Of a DNA stretch of 11,857 bases, positions 5,640 through 11,857 are shown one piece after another. The stretch is from Syntrophomonadaceae bacterium (GTDB taxonomy: Bacteria > Bacillota_D > Dethiobacteria > DTU022 > UBA8154). The position numbers and the translations under genes were made by a program. Below the pieces are notes generated by a model. That model was not told the DNA's origin. It saw only the letters and a program-made list of their open reading frames with translations, and made no database searches. The DNA is taken from assembly GCA_007120815.1 (NCBI GenBank), contig SKMY01000269.1, forward strand, positions 1 through 11,857, read 5' to 3'. Positions within the stretch are counted from its first letter, which is position 1. The number at the start of each line of letters is the position of its first letter.

Positions 5640-6161
5640 TTATTGGTAGCGTTTTACCTCAAAGCGATACAGTTCCACAGGTTCATGGGGTTCGATTCCC
5701 GCTTTTTGGCGAGCGATGGACAGCTGTTTTTCAACGGTATCTATCCCTTCCAGGTTGGGGAGCAAAAGCCCGGTACTCGAACCAGAACGCACGATAACGC
5801 CGTAGCGGCCTGGATCCAGCTGAGAAGGATCATTGATTTTTTCGGGTTCCGACAGAACGTCTACACTGATTGTTATTTCACCGAGTTCATCCAGGGTCAG
5901 GGTTGGAAAGCGGGGGTCATTGAACCCGGCACTAAGGGCATTGAAGGCGATCTCCTCGGCCAGGTTACTCCGGGTCGGCTGGATTGTTCCGATACAGCCC
6001 CTCAGGGCGCCTCCTTTTTTCAAAGAAACAAAGGCTGCTCCAGGTTTGAGCAGTTCTGTAGGCAGATCCTCGGGCAGTTTGGGGAAACGCCCCTCTTTGA
6101 GCCGGGCCTCCAGCGCCCGACGCGCTATTTCAGTGTGCTCAGAACCTTTGTTTTCGGCCAT
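5640..6161 (-). CDS. amrA: AmmeMemoRadiSam system protein A (AMMECR1 domain)
   Basis: The protein has 173 residues and is essentially one AMMECR1 domain, a fold conserved from archaea to humans with no established biochemical role. The family hallmark LRGCIG is at residues 53-58 (GGALRGCIGTIQP), with the conserved Cys56. The AFNALSAGFNDPRFPTLTLDEL segment follows, then the ISVDVLSEPE strand and GRYGVIVRSGSSTGLLLP near the C-terminus. There is no signal peptide or membrane segment, so it is cytosolic. The ATG at 6161 comes directly after the TAA of amrB, with GGAGG eight bases upstream, so the two genes are tightly coupled. In humans, AMMECR1 and MEMO1 are separate proteins. Their bacterial counterparts sit side by side here with a radical SAM enzyme, which suggests a shared pathway. 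Confidence 0.95.
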   Translation of the reverse strand: MAENKGSEHTEIARRALEARLKEGRFPKLPEDLPTELLKPGAAFVSLKKGGALRGCIGTIQPTRSNLAEEIAFNALSAGFNDPRFPTLTLDELGEITISVDVLSEPEKINDPSQLDPGRYGVIVRSGSSTGLLLPNLEGIDTVEKQLSIARQKAGIEPHEPVELYRFEVKRYQ

Positions 6162-6992
6162 TTAACTCGCCTCCTCGTGCTGTGGTGTAAGCGAAGCCAC
6201 CAGGTAACCAACGCCGAAAGGCCCTTCGTAGGAAAGAACACGGGAGGACACGTCAAGGCCATCCAGGCAGCCCAGCAAAATAATGATGGAACGCAATCCA
6301 CACTCTCCTGCATCGGAAACCATGCTTTCATCCATGTTTAACAGGGCTTTCACATCGTAGTTTTTAATATGGTTCACTAGCTCATGGTCAAAAACCTTGC
6401 CCTGGGGACTGTAGCCGGCCGGCGCAAAACGGGTCAGGCGGTGAGAAAGGTCACCGCTGGCTACAACGGCTGCTTTGCGTCCCGTCTGCCTGACGGCTTT
6501 TTGTATGGCTTTGCCGAACTGGAATAAGTCGGTCACCGGAAGCGGTGCAAAGGTGATAGCAATGATGCAGTGGCCTGTTCCGGCTTCCTGCAGATAATAG
6601 AGGGGCACGGTGATACCGTGATCCAGCACCACGGCCTCCCTTTGGTGGGTGCGTTCTTCCAGCCGAAGTATCCCGGGGCCCTCCTTGTTTGCTTCGGCCT
6701 CAATAGCGTCAATGAGCTGCAAGTCGTTTTGAGCACTTAATTGAACGTGAGGCGCTCGAAAGGGGGCAAAGTCCCCCTCCAGTTTTTCTCCCGCCTGAAT
6801 GGTAGGGGCATGCCGATGCATGGGCCCGTGGGGCGTAATTAAGATAACCGTATCGGGATCGGCCGAAGCCACCTGGAGGGAAAAATCCTTTAAAGACTCC
6901 ACTGTATTACTCACCCTGGTCAATTCTTCACGCCCGATATCGGGGATAATCAGGGGTGGATGGGGTGCAATTCCGGCAGCAACGATGCCCAA
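6162..6992 (-). CDS. amrB: AmmeMemoRadiSam system protein B (MEMO1 / LigB-like)
   Basis: This protein belongs to the MEMO1 family, whose fold matches the LigB class of non-haem iron extradiol dioxygenases. Human MEMO1 is reported to bind metal. From the preferred start it has 276 residues. Candidate metal or active-site positions are His11 (IAPHPPLIIP), His55 (ITPHGP), the Asp124-His125 pair (LDHGITVPLYYL), Asp181/His184 (ASGDLSH) and Cys231 (GECGLRS). The set resembles the histidines and cysteine that bind metal in MEMO1. The start is TTG at 6992: a perfect AGGAGG lies 7 bases upstream and the next residues GIVAAGIAPHPP are where the family begins. The frame also opens at a GTG (7046), but that has no ribosome binding site. 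It is first in the amrBAS operon and abuts amrA with no gap. What the bacterial protein does is unknown. Confidence 0.93.
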   Translation of the reverse strand: MGIVAAGIAPHPPLIIPDIGREELTRVSNTVESLKDFSLQVASADPDTVILITPHGPMHRHAPTIQAGEKLEGDFAPFRAPHVQLSAQNDLQLIDAIEAEANKEGPGILRLEERTHQREAVVLDHGITVPLYYLQEAGTGHCIIAITFAPLPVTDLFQFGKAIQKAVRQTGRKAAVVASGDLSHRLTRFAPAGYSPQGKVFDHELVNHIKNYDVKALLNMDESMVSDAGECGLRSIIILLGCLDGLDVSSRVLSYEGPFGVGYLVASLTPQHEEAS

Positions 6993-7066
6993 TGGAATCC
7001 CTCCTTTCCCAGGTATTTGGTCTTGTTGAAATAATCCTGTCTCCACATTTTGCCTGTTTTCAACCT

Positions 7067-7077
7067 ATTGTATCATA
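7067..7077 (-). promoter_or_regulatory. amrB: Extended -10 promoter for the amrBAS operon
   Basis: Minus-strand TATGATACAAT is a full extended -10 element (TATG-N-TACAAT, 5 of 6 to TATAAT). It lies about 75 bp upstream of the amrB TTG start. No good -35 stands 17 bases upstream; TTGCAC is too far (23 bases), which is typical of extended -10 promoters. It is the only convincing sigma-A site in the 7047-7157 spacer. Confidence 0.5.
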
Positions 7078-7157
7078 ATCTTGCCTATTTATCATGTGCA
7101 ATCACCTATAAATCTATGTCCAGGAAAGCCATGCAAAAGGTTTTGAAACCGGCCTCT

Positions 7158-8132
7158 CTAGCATATGCCTTCCCAGTAAATTGTTTTTCCATCGAATAAA
7201 TATTTCTTGACCAATCCTTCTTGCTCCAGGTATATCAGGTGGGCAATGGCTTCGCCGGTAGCAAACCATTTTTGGTTGACGGGAAAGGCTTCCCAGCTTT
7301 CGGACACAATATCCCAGGTCATTTCTGAAGCCACCTGGAAAGCTGTTTTCTGTCCATTTTTCAAGATGGAGTGAATTTCTTCCAACCGGTGCCGGTGGTG
7401 CTCTATCAGTTCCTGGATCCTGCCCTGACAATCCTTGATTGGGCTGCGGTGTCCCGGCAAAACGAGCTTAACGTCCATTCGAGAAATCCTGTCCAGGCTT
7501 TCAAAGTATTTTTTCAGGGGGTTATCCGTCTCGGACCATGTAGATATGTTGGGGGTGATATCCCCCAGAATATGATCGCCGGAAATAAGCAGCTTTTTGT
7601 CGCTATCGTACAAGCAGGTATGCCCCTGGGTGTGACCCGGTGTGTGGACGCATTCCAGCTGGTACTCCCCAATTTTTAATCGATCGCCGTCATCAAGAAA
7701 GTGAAAGGGAATCTTTTCCACGGGGCTGAACCGCTTACCGGGGTGATTACGGATGGCCTTTTCCAGCTCTGCCTCGGGGAAGCCAAATTTGCGAGCGCGG
7801 TGGTGAAGTTCATCCCAAAGGGCGGTATTATCGGCGATTAGAGCATCCGGGCGGTTGAAGTAAACGCGGGATGTTGCCGAAGAGAGGTAGCCCGCCAGTC
7901 CCAGGTGATCGGCATGAAGGTGAGTGATAAATAGATCTGTTCGTTCCAGGTCGATGGCCAGTTTTTCCAGGGCATCGTCCATGGTCTGTTTACATTCTTG
8001 CCGGTTCATGCCCGTATCGATGATGAGATGTCTTTGGGGGGTCTTGATCACATAGGCGTTGGTGGCTTTAAGAGGGTTGTTGGGCAGGGGGACGTCTATT
8101 TTGTAAAGCTGGGGGCCTAGTTCTTCGATCAT
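7158..8132 (-). CDS. Metallo-beta-lactamase-fold hydrolase with C-terminal winged-helix-like domain
   Basis: The 324-residue protein should be cytosolic and act on an unknown substrate. The dinuclear metal site is complete: H71, H73, D75 and H76 (THLHADHLG), H167 (HTPGHTQGHT), D186 (SGDH) and H228 (LVLPGH). After about residue 250 the chain becomes helical, with ATGEAIAHLIYLEQEGLVKKYLFDGKTIYW, much like the BLACT winged-helix tail of LACTB2-type enzymes. Members of this group act on nucleic acids, thioesters such as glyoxalase II substrates, or other esters, and nothing here picks among them. The ATG at 8132 has AGGAG about 10 bases upstream. It lies after a terminator that follows marR and before the amr promoter, so it may be a single-gene unit. 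A link to the neighbouring fatty-acid genes is possible but not shown. Confidence 0.88.
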   Translation of the reverse strand: MIEELGPQLYKIDVPLPNNPLKATNAYVIKTPQRHLIIDTGMNRQECKQTMDDALEKLAIDLERTDLFITHLHADHLGLAGYLSSATSRVYFNRPDALIADNTALWDELHHRARKFGFPEAELEKAIRNHPGKRFSPVEKIPFHFLDDGDRLKIGEYQLECVHTPGHTQGHTCLYDSDKKLLISGDHILGDITPNISTWSETDNPLKKYFESLDRISRMDVKLVLPGHRSPIKDCQGRIQELIEHHRHRLEEIHSILKNGQKTAFQVASEMTWDIVSESWEAFPVNQKWFATGEAIAHLIYLEQEGLVKKYLFDGKTIYWEGIC

Positions 8133-8164
8133 TTGCTCCCATCTCCTTTCCTTTATTATTCTTC

Positions 8165-8198
8165 AAAAAAAAGCCCCCTCCTGCAAGATGCAAGCGGG
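8165..8198 (-). terminator. Rho-independent terminator after marR
   Basis: On the minus strand CCCGCTTGCA pairs with TGCAGGAGGG around a TCT loop, with one mismatch and one wobble pair, and a run of eight T follows (8172-8165). It lies 34 bp after the marR stop and closes that transcript, separating it from the hydrolase gene downstream. Confidence 0.7.
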
Positions 8199-8231
8199 AA
8201 CCGTCGATTAAGAAATATAATATATATGGTG

Positions 8232-8744
8232 TTAGCCCTCGGCTTCTTTTTTCTGCTCGCTTTCAGGCAAGGTTTCCCGCCGTTTGGATTGCTTTTGCTG
8301 ATAAAGCTGCTCCAGTTCCTCAAAGACACGGAGCACCGCCTGCAAAGAGATAATAAGCATTTCGCGCTCTTCCAGGGTAATACGTTCAGCCAGGTTATTG
8401 AACCGAAGGGTTCGACGGTTAAAAACCAACCGGGCCAGTTGACGGCCAAAGGATGTCAGGGAAACCCGGACAATACGCCGGTCTTTTTCATCTCCGTAAC
8501 GGCGGACCAGGTTAAGTTTCACCAGGCGGTTTATCATGCGCGTAACGGCGCTTTCCGCCAGAAACAGTTCCTGGCTGAGTTCGCCCATGGTGAGGTTTTC
8601 ATTAAAGTACAGAACCAGCAGGGCATTAACCTGCCCCGGTGTAATCTCTAGACCGGTAAGTTCACGGCTTTCCTCCGTCTGAAGGTAATGCATCAGCTTG
8701 GGGAAAATCGTTTGAATGGCGGTTGTAAAATTGTCCTTATCCAT
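8232..8744 (-). CDS. MarR-family winged-helix transcriptional regulator
   Basis: This is a DNA-binding repressor or activator of the MarR family, which usually works as a dimer and often senses a small ligand. From the ATG at 8744 it has 170 residues; the frame also opens at an ATG at 8783 with no ribosome binding site. GGTGG lies five bases before the 8744 ATG, and TTG codons at 8762 and 8756 are alternatives. The helix-turn-helix is TMGELSQELFLAESAVTRMINRLVKLNLVRR (about residues 50-82). The wing with the usual DxRR follows (GDEKDRRIVRVSLTSFGRQLARL), then a long C-terminal dimer helix and a charged tail (QSKRRETLPESEQKKEAEG). It is directly downstream of the thiolase/acyl-CoA dehydrogenase pair, which makes those genes its likeliest targets; the ligand may be an acyl-CoA. 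That role is inference from position. Confidence 0.92.
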   Translation of the reverse strand: MDKDNFTTAIQTIFPKLMHYLQTEESRELTGLEITPGQVNALLVLYFNENLTMGELSQELFLAESAVTRMINRLVKLNLVRRYGDEKDRRIVRVSLTSFGRQLARLVFNRRTLRFNNLAERITLEEREMLIISLQAVLRVFEELEQLYQQKQSKRRETLPESEQKKEAEG

Positions 8745-8788
8745 GTAATCCACCAACTTCAAGTTCCCCCTTTTTTCATTCAAGATAC

Positions 8789-8824
8789 GGAAGGCAGCCC
8801 GGCGACAAACGCCGGGCTCCTTCC
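8789..8824 (-). terminator. Strong hairpin after the acyl-CoA dehydrogenase gene (terminator-like, no clear U-tract)
   Basis: GGAAGGCAGCCCGGCG (8789-8804) pairs with CGCCGGGCTCCTTCC (8810-8824) over 15 bp with one bulged base and an ACAAA loop. It starts 18 bp past the acyl-CoA dehydrogenase stop and ends before marR. On the minus strand only scattered T follow. It may terminate weakly, protect the upstream mRNA 3' end, or limit read-through into marR. Confidence 0.5.
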
Positions 8825-8841
8825 TGGGGTATTATCACTGC

Positions 8842-10623
8842 TTATTTCAATACAAAGTACTTTTTCGTTTCGTACATTTCATTGGCAATGTAACGCTTGC
8901 GCTCATAGAGATTAATGAACTCAAAGCGAGTCAGCTTGCGTAAGGCGGAAAGCAGTGTGCGTTTGACATCGCCTTCTTCCATGGCGGCGATCATTTCCTT
9001 GCCCCACAGATCAAACTTGGGCATGGTTTCAGCAACAAAGCACTCCGTCATTTTAATGGCCAGCTCAGCCGCTTCTTCGCCTTTTTCCTGGATGATCTTC
9101 TTGGCACGCAGGTAAGCGCTTTCTGCGGCGAACACCTGGATAGCCATGTCAGCCATGCGGCCCAAGATTTCCTGTTCCTTCTGGATGGCTTCACCGTACT
9201 TCTGAACGGCGGTTCCGGACACCATAAGGAATACTTTTTTCATGTTTTCAATGAGGTTTTCCTGCTCGGCCAAAAGCTCGTCGGACATGTCAGCCATGAT
9301 AGGCATCATGAGTTCTTCCTGAAGCTTTTGAGCGGCTTGAATCAGTGCGATCTCGCCTTTCATGGCCTTGCGCATCAGTGTGGCAGGAATGATCAGGCGG
9401 TTTATTTCATTGGTCCCCTCAAAGATACGGTTAATCCGGCTGTCCCGGTAAGCCCGCTCCATGGGGTATTCCTGACCGTATCCGTAGCCGCCGTAGATCT
9501 GAACGCCTTCATCGGCGATAAAATCAAAAGCTTCGGAGCAGAAAATTTTGTTGATGGAACATTCAATGGCATATTCCTGGATACCGTCAGCAATTTTCTT
9601 GCCGGCATCTTCCCCTTCCAGGTCGAAAGAAGAGAGGATGTCTTCAATGAGACCGCCGGAACGGTAGAGCATGCTCTCCATGACGTAATTCAGGATGGCC
9701 ATATCGGCAATTTTGCTTTTGATGAGGCCGAACTTGGCAATGGGCATTTTGAACTGAACACGCTGCAGGGCATAGTCAACGGCATTAGCCAGCACATATT
9801 TACCGGCGCCGGCGCACCCGGCACCCAGCTTGAATCGCCCGATGTTAAGGATATTGAAAGCAACCTGGTGCCCTTTGCCGATTTCCCAGAGGACGTTTTC
9901 CACGGGAACCTTGGCGTCTTCAAAAATAACGCTGCAGGTAGAGGAACCCTTCAACCCCATTTTCTTTTCTTCAGGAGCTATGCTAACACCGGGGCTGCCG
10001 CCTTCTACGATAAACGCGGTAAACTTTTCATTATCGATCTTGGCGTAAGTGACAATAACATGGGCCCAGGCAGCGTTGGTAATGTACTGCTTGGCGCCGT
10101 TTAAAATGTAATAGTTTCCGCATTCACTCAGGACGGCTCGTGTTTTACAGTTCAGGGCATCGGAACCGGCTTCCGGCTCGGTTAAGGCATAAGCTGCAAT
10201 TTTCTCGCCGCTGGCCAGGCCGGGCAGATACTTGGCTTTCTGCTCCTCGTTTCCAAAAAGCACGATGGGAAGGGTGCCTATTCCTGTATGGGCACCAAAA
10301 GCTGTGGCAAAAGAACCGTTTAGGGAAAGATTTTCGGTCACGATCAGGGTTGATATTTTATCTCCTTCTTCCCCGCCGTATTTTTCGGGGATATCAACAC
10401 CGAGAAGACCCAGTTCGCCGGCCTCTCTGAGCAGGTTAACCACGACCCCTTCTTCCATGGCCTCGATTTCATCGGTCTTGGGAAGGACTTTGTCGGTGAC
10501 AAAATCCCTGCTCATACTGGCAATCATTTTATGAGTCTGATCAAAATCCTCGGGAGTAAATACATCTTCAGGATTCGATTTGCTGATCAGAAAGGCACCG
10601 CCCTTAATTAATTCCTTGGACAT
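8842..10623 (-). CDS. fadE: Acyl-CoA dehydrogenase, long FadE-type with C-terminal extension
   Basis: This FAD enzyme makes the first oxidation of beta-oxidation, turning acyl-CoA into trans-2-enoyl-CoA, and passes electrons to an electron-transfer flavoprotein. At 593 residues it is close in length to Bacillus FadE (YusJ) and well above the ~380 of short-chain forms. The signatures are [10 protein letters not shown] (146-155), [21 protein letters not shown] (374-394) and [11 protein letters not shown] (399-409), where Glu402 is the expected catalytic base. The C-terminal ~170 residues form an extra helical domain, as in very-long-chain dehydrogenases. The ATG at 10623 has AAAGGAG nine bases upstream and follows the thiolase by only 35 bp, so the two form one operon in the same order as Bacillus fadA-fadE. 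In a strict anaerobe it could also serve syntrophic fatty-acid oxidation. The chain-length preference is not readable. Confidence 0.94.
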   Translation of the reverse strand: MSKELIKGGAFLISKSNPEDVFTPEDFDQTHKMIASMSRDFVTDKVLPKTDEIEAMEEGVVVNLLREAGELGLLGVDIPEKYGGEEGDKISTLIVTENLSLNGSFATAFGAHTGIGTLPIVLFGNEEQKAKYLPGLASGEKIAAYALTEPEAGSDALNCKTRAVLSECGNYYILNGAKQYITNAAWAHVIVTYAKIDNEKFTAFIVEGGSPGVSIAPEEKKMGLKGSSTCSVIFEDAKVPVENVLWEIGKGHQVAFNILNIGRFKLGAGCAGAGKYVLANAVDYALQRVQFKMPIAKFGLIKSKIADMAILNYVMESMLYRSGGLIEDILSSFDLEGEDAGKKIADGIQEYAIECSINKIFCSEAFDFIADEGVQIYGGYGYGQEYPMERAYRDSRINRIFEGTNEINRLIIPATLMRKAMKGEIALIQAAQKLQEELMMPIMADMSDELLAEQENLIENMKKVFLMVSGTAVQKYGEAIQKEQEILGRMADMAIQVFAAESAYLRAKKIIQEKGEEAAELAIKMTECFVAETMPKFDLWGKEMIAAMEEGDVKRTLLSALRKLTRFEFINLYERKRYIANEMYETKKYFVLK

Positions 10624-10658
10624 TCAAATGCACTCCTTTCATCTCCAAATGTGATGGT

Positions 10659-11837
10659 TTACTTGCGCTCAAATATCCCTGCTGCACCCATACCGCCACC
10701 GATACACATGGATACCAGGCCGTATCTGGCGTTCTGGCGCATCATTTCATGGATCAGGGAAACGGTGAGCTTGGTGCCGGTGCAGCCCAGGGGGTGGCCC
10801 AGGGCAATGGCACCACCGTTTAAGTTAATCTTGCTTTCATCCAAACCCAGCTCTTTAATAACAGCCAGGGCCTGAGCGGCAAAGGCTTCATTAAGCTCGA
10901 CCACGTCAATGTCTTCTTTCGTTAAGCCCGCCAGTTCAAGGGCCTTGGGAATGGCCACTATGGGCCCGATGCCCATGACGTCTGCATCCACGCCTCCAAC
11001 GGCAAAGCTCCTGAAATAAACCAGGGGCTTTAGGCCCATGGCATCGGCTTTTTCCTTGGACATCACGACGACCATGGCGGCCCCGTCGTTAACCTGGGAG
11101 GAGTTACCTGCAGTTACCACACCGCCCTGTCTAAAAACGGGGCGAAGCTTGCCTAAACCCTCGGGTGTGCTGTCGACTCGGACGCCTTCATCGGTGTCAA
11201 AGATGATTTCCTTTTCAAAGAAACGCCCTTTTCCGTCGACACCCCGCTGTTTAACGGGTACCGGTACGATTTCATCTTTAAATTTACCTTCTTTAATGGC
11301 CTTGGCGGCTTTCTGGTGGCTGGAAGCGGCAAACCGGTCCTGGTCTTCCCGGTTTATGTTGTACTGTTTTGCCACGTTTTCCGCCGTCAGTCCCATGTTG
11401 ATATAGGCCTGGGGGTAATTATCGGCCAGGTAAGGGTTGGGTGCCAGTTTATTGCCCCCCATGGGTACCATGCTCATGCTTTCGACACCGCCGGCCAAAA
11501 TGATGTCGGCAGCCCCGATTTGAATTTGAGATGCTGCCAGGGCAATACTCTGCAGCCCTGAGGAACAAAAACGGTTTACCGTGTAGCCTGGCACGGAAGA
11601 AGGCAGTCCGGCTCTCTGGCAGGCGATCCTGCCAACGTTCATGCCTTGCTCGCCTTCCGGGAAGGCGCAACCCAGGATAACATCATCGATATCCTCAGGT
11701 TTAAGGCCGTTGGCCCGCTTGATGCTTTCGTTGATCACCAGCGCAGCCAGGTCTTCCGGCCTGGTATCTTTTAAAGTCCCCCTGTTGGCGCGCCCGATGG
11801 GTGTGCGCACTCCGGCGACTATGACAGCCTCACGCAT
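10659..11837 (-). CDS. fadA: Acetyl-CoA acyltransferase / thiolase (FadA-type)
   Basis: The enzyme cleaves 3-ketoacyl-CoA with CoA to release acetyl-CoA, the last step of beta-oxidation; it could in principle run backwards as a biosynthetic thiolase. Its 392 residues match the family. The nucleophile is Cys91 ([14 protein letters not shown]). The other active-site parts are the NEAFA motif at 316-320, His348 in [14 protein letters not shown], and the acid/base Cys378 in CIGGGMG, so all catalytic residues are in place. The ATG at 11837 has AAGGAGGG nine bases upstream. The acyl-CoA dehydrogenase follows directly. In Bacillus the partner upstream is fadN (3-hydroxyacyl-CoA dehydrogenase/enoyl-CoA hydratase), and a similar gene may lie past the right edge. 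Thiolase subtype (degradative rather than acetoacetyl-CoA) is favoured by the fadE neighbour. Confidence 0.95.
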   Translation of the reverse strand: MREAVIVAGVRTPIGRANRGTLKDTRPEDLAALVINESIKRANGLKPEDIDDVILGCAFPEGEQGMNVGRIACQRAGLPSSVPGYTVNRFCSSGLQSIALAASQIQIGAADIILAGGVESMSMVPMGGNKLAPNPYLADNYPQAYINMGLTAENVAKQYNINREDQDRFAASSHQKAAKAIKEGKFKDEIVPVPVKQRGVDGKGRFFEKEIIFDTDEGVRVDSTPEGLGKLRPVFRQGGVVTAGNSSQVNDGAAMVVVMSKEKADAMGLKPLVYFRSFAVGGVDADVMGIGPIVAIPKALELAGLTKEDIDVVELNEAFAAQALAVIKELGLDESKINLNGGAIALGHPLGCTGTKLTVSLIHEMMRQNARYGLVSMCIGGGMGAAGIFERK

Positions 11838-11857
11838 AGAAATATCCCTCCTTAATC

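Noticed and set aside
5598..6341. 247-codon plus-strand frame opposite amrA and amrB.
   Set aside because: Shadow of the two well-supported minus-strand genes; no binding site and low-complexity composition from the antisense strand.
8212..8231. TATA-rich stretch after the marR stop as a promoter for the metallo-hydrolase gene.
   Set aside because: A good terminator (8165-8198) lies between it and the gene and no matching -35 is visible, so it would not drive that gene.
8133..8651. 172-codon plus-strand frame opposite marR.
   Set aside because: Antisense to an intact MarR gene and its terminator, with no ribosome binding site.
9328..10104. 258-codon plus-strand frame inside the acyl-CoA dehydrogenase gene.
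   Set aside because: Antisense shadow of a complete enzyme with all motifs; no start signals.
1..11857. CRISPR array, tRNA or rRNA genes, integrase or prophage genes.
   Set aside because: I found no regularly spaced repeats, no tRNA-like cloverleaf, and no phage or transposase reading frame; the repeats present are two palindromic elements and their flanking duplications.

Overview
The window reads as chromosomal DNA from an anaerobic, Gram-positive Clostridia-type bacterium. A Desulfotomaculum/Pelotomaculum-like relative is my best guess. This rests on four things: the Firmicutes-style cdaA-cdaR-glmS block, strong AGGAGG ribosome binding sites, a Bacillus fadA-fadE-like beta-oxidation pair, and short GC-rich palindromic repeats of the type seen in that group. 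The genus is inference. Every gene I can support lies on the minus strand, so transcription runs from high to low coordinates.

From right to left in transcription order: (1) A fatty-acid oxidation block holds an acetyl-CoA acyltransferase (thiolase, 11837-10659) and a long acyl-CoA dehydrogenase (10623-8842). It ends in a 15-bp-stem hairpin and is followed by a MarR regulator (about 8744-8232), which has its own intrinsic terminator. (2) A stand-alone metallo-beta-lactamase-fold hydrolase (8132-7158). (3) A compact operon for the 'AmmeMemoRadiSam' set, transcribed from an extended -10 promoter: a MEMO-like protein (amrB), an AMMECR1-domain protein (amrA) and a radical SAM enzyme (amrS). This is a widely conserved trio with no settled bacterial function. 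(4) A sodium:alanine/glycine symporter (AgcS). A palindromic repeat lies just upstream and creates a false N-terminal extension, and the apparent true start is a non-canonical ATC. (5) A cyclic-di-AMP and cell-wall block: the diadenylate cyclase gene cdaA overlaps its regulator gene cdaR, then a 393-bp non-coding gap, then the 5' end of glmS, which runs off the left edge.

The two most unusual places are non-coding. The gap between cdaR and glmS (759-1151) sits where glmM lies in many Firmicutes. It holds a palindromic REPIN-like element, an 18-bp direct repeat on either side of it, and a set of mutually exclusive hairpins ending in a U-tract that could attenuate glmS. I found no glmS ribozyme. 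A second copy of the same element lies between amrS and agcS. It shares 47 of 52 bases with the first and is flanked by its own, different, 12-bp direct repeat. I did not find a clearly new gene system. The amrBAS trio is the best functional unknown here.
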